Positions 12,381-23,828 of a stretch of DNA of 64,000 bases are shown in pieces. Within the stretch, counting starts at the first letter, position 1. Each line of letters begins with the position of its first letter. The notes under the pieces were generated by a model. The model was given only the letters and a program-made list of their open reading frames with translations. It ran no database searches and was not told the DNA's origin. The DNA is taken from contig CP136061.1 in the NCBI GenBank assembly GCA_032622095.1, positions 173,357,107 through 173,421,106 on the forward strand. Direction: 5' to 3'. The position numbers and the translations under genes were made by a program. This DNA comes from Siphonodentalium dalli (taxonomy: Eukaryota > Mollusca > Scaphopoda > Gadilida > Siphonodentaliidae).

Positions 12381-12771
12381 TTTGTTCGTTTGTTAAACTT
12401 ATTAAATTTTGTTTTTAATCTTCGTTCATATTCATATTAGCATATATACTTCATTCCGTTTTTAAATTTCGTTCATTAAACTTCGTAATAAATAAACATA
12501 TTATCGTTGATGCATTTTTGTGTTCATAAGTTATATTATGTTACATGTCATGTGTATTTATTGTTGTCCGTGTTGTTGTTACATCAAATAAAAATCTATA
12601 AAGAACAATCCAGTGTCGTTAAACAAACATCTCTGAATCCCCTCACACCTCCTAATTAGCCACTAATTACCGTTAATTAATTTTAGGGGGCGGGTTGTCT
12701 GGGGGCGGGTTGTCTCGGAGTGCAAGGGGGCGGGTTGACTCGGGGGCGGTTAGTCACGGACCCGTAACAAA

Positions 12772-13415
12772 TACTATCAATGGAATAACATGGATAATGA
12801 TTATTCTGCATTTTGCAAACAAATTGTCATTTATAAACTAAACATGTTGATTGTTGAAAGTGCCTTTTTTTAATAGAGGAATATATAATGATTTGTTGTT
12901 GAATAGATGCCAATAAATATGCACTATCGACAATATCGAAGTTTGTTTTTCAAAGTCCAAATTGAATTCTTTTGGCTTTTTGTCAAAAGTTTGGTTGATT
13001 TATTTCTTACAAGTCATTAATAGACTTGAGTTTACACGAAGAAATCACACGTTAATATCAATTAAGACAGACTCTGCAATTTCTATCAAATTTGTTATCA
13101 ATTTTGAAGAAAAACATTTGAACAAAGAACATGTGTCATTGCATGAAGTTAGGAAACGTCGTCGTGTTATTGGGAACATCATTAGATTTCTGTCATCTTC
13201 AAACGAAATATTATTATTTCCCTTCAGTTTTAGTGTAGTTGTTTTCGGATGTCGAAGGATGAGAAAAGTTGAGCATAGTGAAGCGCTAGAATATAGTGTG
13301 AGCTCCGGAAATGACATTTACAAAATATAGTACAATATCATACTATCGCTATTCCGTACCAATTTTAGTTACACCCTTCGAAAACTATGAACTTAGGAGA
13401 GATATACCATATAGT
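12772..13415. other. Gene-free stretch with a 122-codon unrecognised open frame
   Basis: A plus-strand frame at 12962-13330 has no start in good context, no motif I recognise and an overlapping minus-strand frame of 90 codons. I treat it as probably non-coding. Confidence 0.3.
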
Positions 13416-13419
13416 TTAG

Positions 13420-13700
13420 TGGGTAGGTTATCTTAGAGGAATACTCAGGCAGACGGACAAAATAATTAACATTTTCAGAGAAACAGAGATGAATAACTCT
13501 AGAACGGAAAACCTGAACAAAACATTTAAACACTCCTCTGCATGTCCTCATAGTGAACATCCATACCAAATTTCATTAAGATCTGAAAACCTGTGGTTGA
13601 GATATCTGCTCAGACAGACAGACAAATGAACGAACCAGATGCATGTAATTCAGTATACCCACCATTTCCTTCAGTAATGGGGGTTCGTTCATGGGGGTAT
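13420..13700 (+). repeat. Dispersed repeat with 'cagacagacagac' and 'tatacccacc' words
   Basis: The order 'taccaaatttcattaagatc', a cagacaga tract (13608-13622), 'agtatacccaccatttcctt' and a G-rich 'gggggtat' end recurs in part at about 14870-15200. This looks like an old dispersed repeat. It is the basis of my low-confidence molluscan guess. Confidence 0.4.
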
Positions 13701-14699
13701 AAATATTTACAAACCTGTAAATTTTCTGGACAAAACTCATGGCCATACATATTGATGGCACCGAGGAACATGGATTCCATCTGATTGAGCCGCAGAGCAT
13801 ATGGTGGCTGATGAGCATCTATCAGCACCTAGATAAAGAATTATTGATAAATTTATTTAACAAGACAGTCAATGACTGTGGGTCGCTCACCAGACTGTAA
13901 AGACTGAGAAGACTGACACTCTGATGACTACCGGTACAAGTCAGTACTTGACAAAATCACTTAAGACAAGTAGTTCTAAACATGGACATAGCTGAAGGTT
14001 CTCATTTGAGCAGGGCTCTTCACCTTGAACTTTCTAATTTCACAACACTGACAAATCTCCAACCTCTTACCTTTTAAAGAAGACAACCATACCACAGTAC
14101 TAAGTTCACAAAATTCCTTTTGCACATCCCTATTAGGTTGACTTTTACAACTGGTACCAGTACTTAAAGCTCTCAAACTTTTGAAAATTACCAACCTGAC
14201 ACCCCCATAAAGTTAAAATTATTGGCCAATTCTGTCCAACAGTTTAACCTGAAGTAGGAACATATGGACTGTTGATTTAAAATCATACATGTTGGAAAAT
14301 CAAACCAAACTATGAGAACAATTCTAACCTTTTTTTGGTGTGAATATCTAATCTACAACTAATGTTGTATCAGGCATGAAATTTTAGACTGTTTAAATTT
14401 TGATCAAAGCAGGGGGTCAAAACTCCACCCCTCTACACTCCACTCCCTCAAATATTGCCCCAGCAGGCTGCCTAGAAATCAATATTATTATACCAGTACC
14501 AAACAGCATAGAGGAGAGTTAAATCTCTTATTTCTGCCCCTATTAGAACAAATGTGATTCCCCATCTATGAGATCCATTTATCTAGTAATATCAATATAC
14601 CCCCCAATATTCAACATACCCCCCAATTTTTCTTTGAAACATTAGGGTATGATTTCACCTGGATAAGTGGTGGTTAAGAATATAATATTAGAACAGCCA
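13701..14699. other. Gene-free stretch
   Basis: AT-rich sequence with 'ggtaccagtac'-like words but no supported gene or intact repeat. Confidence 0.3.
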
Positions 14700-15665
14700 A
14701 GCTTGTATTTAGTGTGTCTGACCTTTGCAGAATGAGGTCCCCAAAAGGTGAATTTAATGACACTATTCTGTAAGGTGGACTAGCATCACCGATTCCCCCT
14801 CTGGGGGCCTCTTTTCCTAAAAATGACCCCATTTGAACAAATCTGAACCCCGGTCACCCAAGGCCCCTCCATACCAAATATAAGCTATATAGAGGCCCAA
14901 TGTTTCTTGAGAAGAAATTGTTTTAAGAATTATTATGGAGGGAAAGAGAATGAGTCCTGGCTTCACACCTATTTGATCTGATGAACTTATTTGAACAAAT
15001 CTGATTGTGAGTCACCTAGGGAACATGCACACCAAAATATATAAACATATTCGGTCTTTAATATGGAGAAGAAAACAATTGTTGATAGATGGATGGATAG
15101 ACATTCCAACAGACAGATGGATAGAAGGACCGCAGGACAGACAGAAGACAAATTCAATCCAATATACCCACCAATTTTTCTTCACCTGGATAACTGGTGG
15201 TTAAGAAAATAATATGAAACAGCCAAGTCTGAATTTAGTGTCTGACATTTTTTAGAATGAGGTCCCCAAAAGGTGAATTAAACGACACTATTCCGCAAGG
15301 CGGGCTAGCATCACCAAATTCACCCTTAGTCAGATTAGGCCTCAACTGCCATGGGAAACCTAGAAACAGATTGAAGTTCTGCAGTTGAAGTTGGTGATGC
15401 ACACCCATTGAGCACGTCAAATTATGCATTCTATCTTCTGCAAATTAGGCGACATAGAAACTGAACAGGAGGGAAAAAGTCAAAAAGTTAATAATACAAA
15501 ATTTCAATTTGATACCAAAGATACTTCCCAGAAGATGAGACCTAAGCAGAATGAGGTCCCTGGAGGGTGTATTTGGTGATGCTAGCCTGCTGTATGGTGT
15601 AGCAACACTAAATTCACCCTCAGGGGACCTCATTCTGCAAATGTCAGACACACTAAATTGGGAAC
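14700..15665. repeat. Foldback cluster with three copies of a 'gcagaatgaggtccc' module
   Basis: A module reading 'tttagtgtgtctgacctttg', 'cagaatgaggtcccc', 'ggtgaattta', 'ctagcatcacc' occurs at about 14708-14800 and 15230-15330. An inverted copy spans about 15570-15660. The outer copies form an inverted pair about 0.9 kb apart, as in a foldback MITE with an internal duplication. No target duplication was resolved. Confidence 0.6.
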
Positions 15666-16140
15666 AGAATTTTGTTTTAACCCTTTTAATACCCATCACG
15701 TCGGCATTTCTCGGCATCCAGATCTGCCGTCATAACGGCATTTATCGGCATCCAGGTCTGCCATCAGAACGCCATTTATCGGCAGTAAAAAACGTATATC
15801 GTTACTCTCTGTTTGGCACCATATTTCAGCGTTTTCAGCAAATCAAAGACCAACATCATTAGTATCTATGGAAAGCCGAGATAATAATATAGCTATCTTT
15901 CAAATTATTTGGTATATTTGATTGATATTATAAAGATTTTCACCATGTAAATATTTTCAAGATAGCTTGTATTTCCAACAACACAATCTTCGTGTTATCG
16001 GCTGTTGTCTTGTTGACTGCATTCTGTAAGGTCGCGAGGGCAAACTACGTGGAATCCGACAACTTGAAATTGAGATTTATATTGGATTATGTATTATTTC
16101 TTAGACAGTAATTTTTTATTTCCAAATAGTGCAATATAAA
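15666..16140. other. Gene-free stretch with a short tandem duplication
   Basis: At about 15700-15785 the phrase 'cggcatttctcggcatccag' recurs as 'cggcatttatcggcatccag' and a third partial copy, about 35 bp apart. Nothing else is recognised. Confidence 0.5.
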
Positions 16141-18504
16141 TACAGTGAAAACTGCAATTTACGACCACTGCCGTGACCGACCAACTGTCTTTTCCGACCA
16201 AATTCCTTTTGTACGGACAATTTTCGCTATATAAACGACCTGCCGTGAGCGACCACCTGTCTAAGGGAGCGTCTCAAAAGTCTTTGCGGAATTCCGAAAG
16301 TATTTTCCGAAAACAAATGACGTTATGAACACTTTGTGGAAAACTGTTTGCGGAAATTTTTCGGTAATTACGTTCCTTCTTTCGGAAAATAGCGCTAAGG
16401 TTTGCGGAAAAGAAGACGACGTTTGCGGAATTTTTTCGGAATACGTCCGACGTTTTCGAAATTTGCGGAAATAATTGCGGAATTCAACCCAACGTTATCA
16501 AAATTTTAGTTTCTTCTTTCGGAATTTGCGGAAATAATTGCGGAATTCACCCCAACGTTATCGGAATTTTAGTTTCCTCTTTCGGAATTTGCGGAAATAA
16601 TTGCGGAATTCACCCTAACGTTATCGGAATTTGAATGCATGCGGACCTCGTTCCGGAAAATTTACGGAATATATTCATGGGTGTCGGGCCGGTAAAATCG
16701 TAAACATCACCGCATACTGTAGAGTATATAGGTCTATTGCTATTGGGTTCGTTTATTTATTAGGTTTACAGTGTTTATTAACTTAATAAAAACAATACAG
16801 CAATTAAAACACCTTTCTTTGACGAATCTTGGTATGGCTTCATCAAGCATTCATTGCCACATCTATATAGTCAAAACGTGTTTTAATTCACAAGCACGAA
16901 TCATGTATATATATGGCATGCAGGGAGTGAGTACCGGTACCCTATATAAACCTCCTGACATGTACTCATATATATTTGACACGAGAGTGCGCAATTATCG
17001 CTACATGTATAACAAGTTCCATGACACTGGAAAAGTTCACGGCTGACCTAGTTAATTATAGCAATGATGTCAGTTTGACACTGTTTGCAATGTCAACACT
17101 GTCCTCCCCATGCATTGAAGTCCGTGCCTACTGACTTCTTTCATTAATAGTCGCATTGCGATTGGTTAGACAACAAACAAACACCGACGTCAATCATAGT
17201 ATTTCAGGTATTGTTCCCACCCGGCCTCTATCTCAGTCTGAATGGAGTTACCACTGATTGGTTAATTCGAGCTCTGCCCATGCAAAGTGCATGTCTTTTG
17301 TAGATTCCGTTAGCTAACGACCAGAATATGCGATGAGGCGTGACTGCATGCATCCTTTATATTTCACTTAAATATATGATATATGTTGCCTATTGTGGAC
17401 CCCCCCCCCAACTTTTCGCAAGTAGGGGAACCTAATACAGTCGTAATAGTATATAATACAGTTAATACTGCCAATTTTCGAATCTAGTTATCGCCATAGA
17501 ATGACATATTTTTTTTATCTTCCGAAACACTTATTTGCATATTACATTTTTGATACATTAGGTCCCGGCTTTAATTCGGCTTTACTCCTAACAATTTAAT
17601 AAAGAGCGTTCCGTAGTTTTTTCATGAATCCTGATGGATAGTAAAAATTAAAAGAGCGCAGGAAATTTCGATACAAATCTCCAGTGCAAAGGTTATATGC
17701 GAAGCAGTCATATTTAACTGACAAGTGTACACGTGCATAGGCCTATATGGGCTACTAGTTATAAGTAGCTGTAAATGAATGTTGTTTTCTTTAATACGGC
17801 TACACTTGATTTTTTTTAAATTGAAAAATAGACCAACATTCTATAAATGTATCTTCAGCCAGATAAATACGTATTGTTCCCAATACTGCATTATTAAGTC
17901 ACACCCAACTATATTTGCAACTGTAACGTTTACTCAGGCGATTTGCATTGGAAGACATGTCCATTCAAATTAATCCGACCACTTTTTTCTGGACATGTTG
18001 TGTGAATTCAACTGCGAAAATTAATGTGACCTTCAATTAATAATTCCGTCAGAAACGGCATGGGTAGAAATTCAGTACAAATCTCAGTATAAGCAGGTCA
18101 TACACTGACACACTTGGGTAACTTTGACAAGACAATAAATATTACCAATGTGGTCAGTTGATGACCTATATCATATTATTCATATATTTATATCATTAAG
18201 AGGTAAACCTATTATATGCCCATTTACAGTAGTAATCTTACGAACATTGCCACAAAAAAAAGTGAATAAAACCCCTGATTGGGAACTTGTTAATCGCCGT
18301 TATTTTTGCGCGCATCTGTATCTCTCAAATGCCAGGTGCAGCGAATTACGTCAGCACGAGGACTGTGTAGCAATGAACATGATTTGCTTCATCGTATACC
18401 GTTGTTTGAGTGAACATGATTGTATGTCACTTTCTCGCGATATTCTCATTCAAGTTTAATCAAAAGTCCACTGGCATGATGCCCCGCGACTTTGTCTTTA
18501 TAGT

Positions 18505-19023
18505 AACTATTGAAAAGATTTGAACACACATTCAAGAATGGTGGTCAACAATGCTCGATTTCACCAATTCCCATAATACACCGCGCGCTGGGTGCCGGGT
18601 TCCGGTTTACGCTGTACAAGCAGATTCGCATTTTGCAGGATTATAAAGTCAAATTTGAACGAGAGAATTACCTATATCCCCTGATGATAATAGAGCAGTT
18701 CACAATAATTTAGCTTTCCGCACTAGAAACCACAAACTGCCAAAAAGAACTCGGCGCTTGGACGAATAGGCCTACGGATTATTCGGACAGAATCTGCACT
18801 CTCTGTAATCTCGAAATCGGCGATGAATACCACATGGTACTGAATTGTAGGGAACTTGGCAAACTAAGAATAAAATATCTGAAACCCGACTTCTATCAGA
18901 GACCAAACACTTATAATTAGCCGCTCTATTTAACTCCCGAAATCATATATATTGTATTTATGTATACAACTCTTCTGTAATGTCTATAATTGACGACCAG
19001 AATAAACTTAATTGAATTGAATA
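18505..19023 (+). pseudogene. 3' tail of a non-LTR retrotransposon (LINE) inside family A, copy 1
   Basis: Several frames together read the C-terminal tail of a LINE ORF2: YKQIRILQDYKVKFERENYL at about 18617, then FRTRNHKLP at about 18713, then ICTLCNLEIGDEYHMVLNC at about 18796. The last is the CxxC...H...C zinc-binding motif that follows the reverse transcriptase in many LINEs. Frameshifts and a stop separate the parts. A non-coding tail ends near 19023 with 'aataaacttaattgaattga', like a LINE 3' end with a short repeat tail. Everything upstream is missing, so it is a 5'-truncated insertion, now carried as cargo of the DNA element and duplicated with it. Confidence 0.75.
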
Positions 19024-19400
19024 GCCGGGACAACTCTGTTAGCCGGGACAACTTGGTCCATGTAACAGCATAGATGAAGGAAGGATTTTTAGTCTATGCT
19101 AACAGCGAGTCATCCCGGCTAGATATGGAACGTTACACGATTCGTTGTTACTTTCATGACGTCAGCCAATTGAATGTTCGCGTCATGTGAGTGACGTCTA
19201 ATGACCACCCACATTACGCCGTGACTCGGTGATTGACAGCTAGTTTTGTGCACGTCAACCGAGTTGTCCCGGTTGACCATCGATCTATATTAAAAATATA
19301 CGTCGATGGGTTGACCGAGTTGTCTCGACTCATTTAACAGCGCGACCGAGTTGTCCTGGCAGACCAAGTTGACTCGGCTAGCCGAGTTGTCCCGGCTCAT
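19021..19400. repeat. Iterated 'ccgggacaact / gttgtcccgg' words
   Basis: The word AGCCGGGACAACT and its complement CCGAGTTGTCCCGG occur at least eight times within 380 bp, in both orientations, around an about 200-bp spacer. The arrangement is conserved at 47935-48325 and in part at 41998-42112. It may be the remains of yet another MITE or a protein-binding array. Confidence 0.7.
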
Positions 19401-19734
19401 GTAACAAGCCCCTTTGGTTCATAAAATGTTCGCGGGCGAAACATACCTTACCACGCACAAACGCTCTTTATTTTTTATTGTGAAGAAAATTCTGGCTGGC
19501 AGTAAATTCCAAAAGGAGGCCCACATGGACGGATGTAGTCAATGTAATTTCAAACCAAATAATTATAGTTTAAATTAGTGTAATTTAATATACCGGTAGG
19601 ACGTCGACTATATACTTATAAGATTATCACACCTTGTCGTCTGACGTAGCCGATCGCCAACACACTGAATAGATCGTCTGGCTAAACAATTTAGAGTGCC
19701 CTCTTTGTGTTTTTCAACACATTCTAAAAACGGC

Positions 19735-19888
19735 AAGTACACTGTGACCGAAAGGCAAGTATACCGCGATCGAACGGCAAGTATACCGCGGTCGAACGGC
19801 AAGTATACCGCGGTCGAACGGCAAGTATACCGCGGCCGGACGGCAAGTATAGGCCTACATCGCGGCCGAACGGCAATTAGACCGCGGA
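19735..19888 (+). repeat. Tandem array of an about 21-bp unit, 'cgaacggcaagtataccgcg'
   Basis: Six to seven units follow each other with small substitutions. Corresponding arrays lie at 42970-43110 (outer copy) and 48690-48790 (copy 2), with different unit numbers. Two degenerate units also occur at 24658-24700 inside the neighbouring large element. Confidence 0.85.
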
Positions 19889-19904
19889 CCATTAACTGCA
19901 GTTA

Positions 19905-20426
19905 CACTCTTAGAACAAATGTGTATAAAAACTACACAATATGTGTTACATTTGATCTTAAACAAAATTGTGTAGAAATGCAACATGACATAATGTGTCG
20001 GTGGAATTTTCTCAACATTGAATATGAGTGAATATGTGAGTATATTATATTTAATAGATGAGATATGTTCTATTTGAGACATAAACCTCGTAAAAGCTGC
20101 CATAATAAAAAATTGGCAGCTGCTTTTAAACTTTGTGCTACACAATTATGTGTTATTCAGTTTTTACACAAACATAGTGTATAACAAAGTTTAAAGCTGC
20201 TGCCAATTGTTTGTTCTGTTGTAGCCTTTACGAGTTTTGTGTCTCCAATAGAACACATTTCATCTAATAACTATGATACACTCACATATTCAAACATATT
20301 CAACGTTGATGATATTCCACCGACACATTTAATAATTATATGTCATGTGTCATTTCTACACAATTTTGTTTAAGATCAAATGTAACACATTTTGTGTAGT
20401 ATTTATACACATTTGTTCTAAGAGTG
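19905..20426. mobile_element. 522-bp palindromic MITE with TA target duplication
   Basis: Ends are CACTCTTAGAACAAATGTGT and its reverse complement, flanked by TA (19903-19904, 20427-20428). The two halves pair over most of their length, for example 'attccaccgacacat' on the right against its complement on the left. Family A copies at about 43128 and 48813 have the uninterrupted 'cagttagcc' sequence, giving two empty sites that confirm the insertion and the TA duplication. Confidence 0.92.
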
Positions 20427-21259
20427 TAGCCGGTGTGGCCGCGATGTTGTTGCAGTTCGGCCGCGATGGAAACACAAACCGCACCGCGGTTAAGTGGACA
20501 CTTGTTTTGTCCAGCGTGGTAGCTAATTGCTTGTTATGGAAATCCCTCATTTAGGTGAGAAGCACCCCAGTATATTGGGTATATAAACGATAATAGTAAA
20601 ACTATTCTGATAAAACTATCGTAATGATAGAAGAGTTTATAATAAAACTGTGGATACAGTGTGTTGAATGATCATATTAAAATATAGCACGTTTGTTTGT
20701 TGATTCGAGCAATTATATTTACAGTGCTGATTAACAATCCCTTTAATGCCTTGTGTGTCAGGTTCCCGTTTGTGATGCGTCTTGTCTCGAGATTTAATTT
20801 GCGACGTGACGATTTGCGGAAGTATATTTCGCCGCAACAATTTTCCGGACACTTCGCCGAGATTTGGGACAGTTCGCCGGAAACTGACAACACTTCACCG
20901 AAGGTCGGGACTATTCGCCGTAATTTAAGACATTTCGCCGAGATATACGACTTTTCGCCGGAATAGACGACTGTTAAAAAAAATCGACGAAATAAATTTA
21001 CTTATATGTGGGTGTATTGTGGGACAATTGCAAATTTCTGACATTTATCGCAAGTTATTGCATTATTGTGCGCATACACAGTTTTATGACAAGCAATAGC
21101 CTACACAACTCAACATTCGTAGTTCTATCCATCTTGGGTGGATATGGTAAATGTTGTAAAGCCAGTGATATATATACCATATGAAAGTCGCTAAAACAAC
21201 CTAGTTACTATACGGATCACCACCGCTAAAACAACATAGGCCTATAGGCTATACTTACT

Positions 21260-21590
21260 TTTCGGATCACCAATGGCTTCGGGTGAATTGTAATATGTAA
21301 TATGAACACACCTCAGGTAACAGTATTGTCGGTAAAACACAAATGATGGTAATAATCACACGTGTTAGGAAGGAAGAATGGCTTCGGGTGAATTGTAATA
21401 TGAACACACCTCAGGTAACAGTATTGTCGGTAAAACACAAATGATGGTAATAATCACACGTGCCAGGAAGCCCGAAGTTTGTGTTCATAGTACCTATGTC
21501 AAACAGTCTTCACTAATGACTAATTAGCAGTTCGCAGGATTATAATACCTGTGTCAATCAGTCTTCACTAATGACTAATTACGGGATTAT
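21260..21590 (+). repeat. Two internal tandem duplications in family A
   Basis: A unit of about 110 bp beginning 'aatggcttcgggtgaattgt' and ending in 'taataatcacacgtg' is present twice (about 21270-21360 and 21378-21465). The following phrase 'cagtcttcactaatgactaa' is also present twice (21507, 21560). The same pairs recur at 49660-49980 and 50905-51225. Confidence 0.8.
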
Positions 21591-22449
21591 AATATTCCGG
21601 CAAACTGTCACTCCGTCGAAAATGACTTTCGGCGAAATGTCCATTCCGGCGAAATTTACTTCCGACGAGGAGTCCAGTCCCCAATCATGAATTTTCAACG
21701 TTTTCGGAAAGTTACTTTTCGCAATGTCGACGTTACGGACTTTGCGGAATGTTTGCGGAATTCTTTATTTAACGTTTCGGTAATTTTTGCGGAAAACTCA
21801 TGGCGTTTTTCGGAACATTTGCGGAAAAATTCAGACGATAGCGTTGCGGAAATCTCGACGTTTCGGAAAATATTTGCGGATTCCGCTAAGACTTTTGAGA
21901 CGCTCCCTAACGCGACCACTGGTCGGTATATCGCGGCAAAAACATAAATATTTACTTGTTATGAATGACCAATTCCATTGAAAAAAATATATAATTTGTG
22001 CACGAAAAAGTTAAACTTTAAATGCACAAACTAATGTACTTTTATTCCCATTTCTGAACCCCCGAGTCTGTCAGTGTTTGATGCGCGTGAGGGTATTAGT
22101 TTCACATGTCTATTAAGGTTACCGGATATTATAACGAGGTGAGAATTGCTCACTGGTGATTAAGAATGTATGAATAGAAGACACTTGAGGGCCATTTGAT
22201 AGATAAAAGGGTTTATGTATAAAGCAGTTAATTATGGAGTCACTTTGGCCTCGAGAATTGATTCATGTTTACACTTCGCAGACGCACGGTCTGGTATTGT
22301 ATTGTTTTACTTATAATCTACGGAAGGCTTACAAATCACCTCGGCTTGTATTACGTGGGCTTCTTCTACCTATATAGGTTCATAGACCGTAATGTCACAT
22401 TTATATTTCCAATTCTTTCTCGTGCACTTCAGTTACTTATAATTTTAAA

Positions 22450-22600
22450 ATGCATTGTGTTGGCACTCCTTCCAAAAAGCGTAAGATTCTTAATTTAGAG
22501 GAGCGTCATGTCCACTGAGACAGCCGTAGAAGAAAGACAATTATCAGTGAAACCTAAAGCTAAACCAAAGTTAGACAAGTTCTTTCTTGTCAAGCAATGA
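22450..22600 (+). pseudogene. Internally deleted pogo/Tigger-type transposase remnant
   Basis: The frame from ATG 22450 reads GTPSKKRKILNLEER and soon stops. This resembles the basic start of the helix-turn-helix region of Tigger/jerky-like transposases. The next frame, from ATG 22509 to the stop at 22600, reads a short charged tail ending in KPKLDKFFLVKQ, a PCNA-interacting-peptide-like end common at the C-terminus of such proteins. So the two termini of a transposase seem to be joined after loss of the whole catalytic core. This is inference from short segments, though the position inside a TA-flanked element supports it. Confidence 0.5.
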
Positions 22601-23301
22601 CATTGTGACATAATTATTAATGTGTGTGAATAGCTGACCAGTTTAATTGTGTTTATAATCAAAGGGGAAATACTCTATTTTTTAACTGAATCTAATTCCG
22701 CCCTGTTGTGTTCCCCAATCAGTTGCTAAGAAACAACCTTGACCTTTGTCAAAATGTACCGGTGTTCTGACCACAAGCGGAAAAAACAGTTTTCTCTTGG
22801 AATATTTTTTTGATTTCTCACACTATACTTACCCAAATCATAGCTTGGATCGTCTGTTAGGGATTCATATTTATTAAACAAAAGATACAACAAAATGTTA
22901 CATTAAATTAACTTGTTTCAATGCTCAATTAGTGATTTTATTTCCAAAGTTTCTTCCTTCTGACGAAGTTCTGTCACGTGCCCGACGAGTTATCTGGTCA
23001 GCTGTTCTATCGTATTATTTTATTTAACATGCATATACCTGTATAATACTCTGTTTTTGTTATTATTGTTGATATTAAGTATATCTTATTCAAGATTAAA
23101 CATAAGTAAAACACATATAATCTCCATTATTTTCAACCAGTGGGTATCACTCATGATATAAACAAAATCTACAATTGCAGACATCAGGCCTACAGTACAC
23201 TGATACATAAATAGGTAAAACCTGTTGTCGCCGACCACCTGTCATTAACGACCATTTATCCTTGGCAAAATGGGTGGTCTCTCATAACAGGTTTCACTGT
23301 A

Positions 23302-23828
23302 TATTTTTCCCAGCCCTAAATCGTTCACAGATAAGCGAAATCTCAGCGTAACTGGGATATTTTCCCTGTTCATTTGTAACAAGTCACATGATGATAATAA
23401 ATATTAATATTTTAATTTGTTTGTATTAACTCATTTATGTCGAATATTTAATATTTTTTTTTTAAATATATTGAATAGCAATGCGAGGAACAAATTAGAA
23501 GCTTCCGAGGAAACAGCGCGTTTACCAATTTCTGAACACGTGCTTCCATTGAAGCTGGGTGCGAATTTCAATCTTATAATTATCAATAATTTTTCAAGAT
23601 ATTTATCATTTAATCGAACAAAATTGCACTATCGGTATGTCCTTTGTTACAAGTTGAACATATACCAAACAATATTTCGATTCGTTTAACTATGTACACA
23701 TATTGTTTTATGACACTATAAACTGTGATCGAGATTGCATCATCATTACATCAAGGTCAAGGTAATGCGTAACTCTTATTAAGTTTAGCATCTCATATAT
23801 TCACAAAGAGAAAGTACTGTTATCGACC
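23302..23828. other. Gene-free stretch
   Basis: AT-rich spacer between two large elements, with an unrecognised 90-codon frame at 23417-23689 of AT-driven composition. Confidence 0.35.

Larger units (their letters stand above)
11176..12763 (+). mobile_element. MULE-like DNA transposon remnant with 8-bp target duplication
   Basis: The ends are inverted repeats: GGGAACGGGACTACCCGCCC on the left, and a right end ending in ACGGACCC whose complement matches with several mismatches over about 25 bp. The flanks are the 8-bp direct repeat GTAACAAA (11168-11175 and 12764-12771). The interior contains a transposase fragment (next entries) and a later 454-bp MITE. The right subterminal region carries three copies of GGGGGCGGGTTG. 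An 8-bp duplication and the transposase fragment together favour the Mutator-like group. P or hAT would also give 8 bp, so the superfamily is inferred. Confidence 0.72.
16265..21907. mobile_element. Family A, copy 1: 5.6-kb Harbinger-like element with TAA target duplication
   Basis: The ends are GGGAGCGTCTCAAAAGTCTT and its reverse complement, flanked by TAA (16262-16264 and 21908-21910). About 400 bp at the left and 220 bp at the right are packed with TTTGCGGAA/TTCGGAA words, including three tandem 65-bp units at about 16440-16630. The interior contains a LINE 3' tail, blocks of 'ccgggacaact' words, a 21-bp tandem array and a private 522-bp MITE. I found no transposase. A second full copy and a split copy occur at 41.9-51.6 kb and align over nearly the whole length. 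Assignment to PIF/Harbinger rests on the TSD and the GGG tips. Confidence 0.88.
16143..23299. mobile_element. Pogo/Tigger-like DNA transposon, interrupted by a family A element
   Basis: The left end begins CAGTGAAAACTGCAATTTAC and the right end is TAACAGGTTTCACTG, each flanked by TA (16141-16142, 23300-23301). Both subterminal regions carry CGACCACCTGTC-like words. Removing the 5.6-kb insertion at 16265-21907 and one TAA leaves an element of about 1.5 kb. The remnant at 22450-22600 resembles the two ends of a pogo-type transposase, which fits the TA duplication. The TIR match is short, so the right boundary is less certain than the left. Confidence 0.55.
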
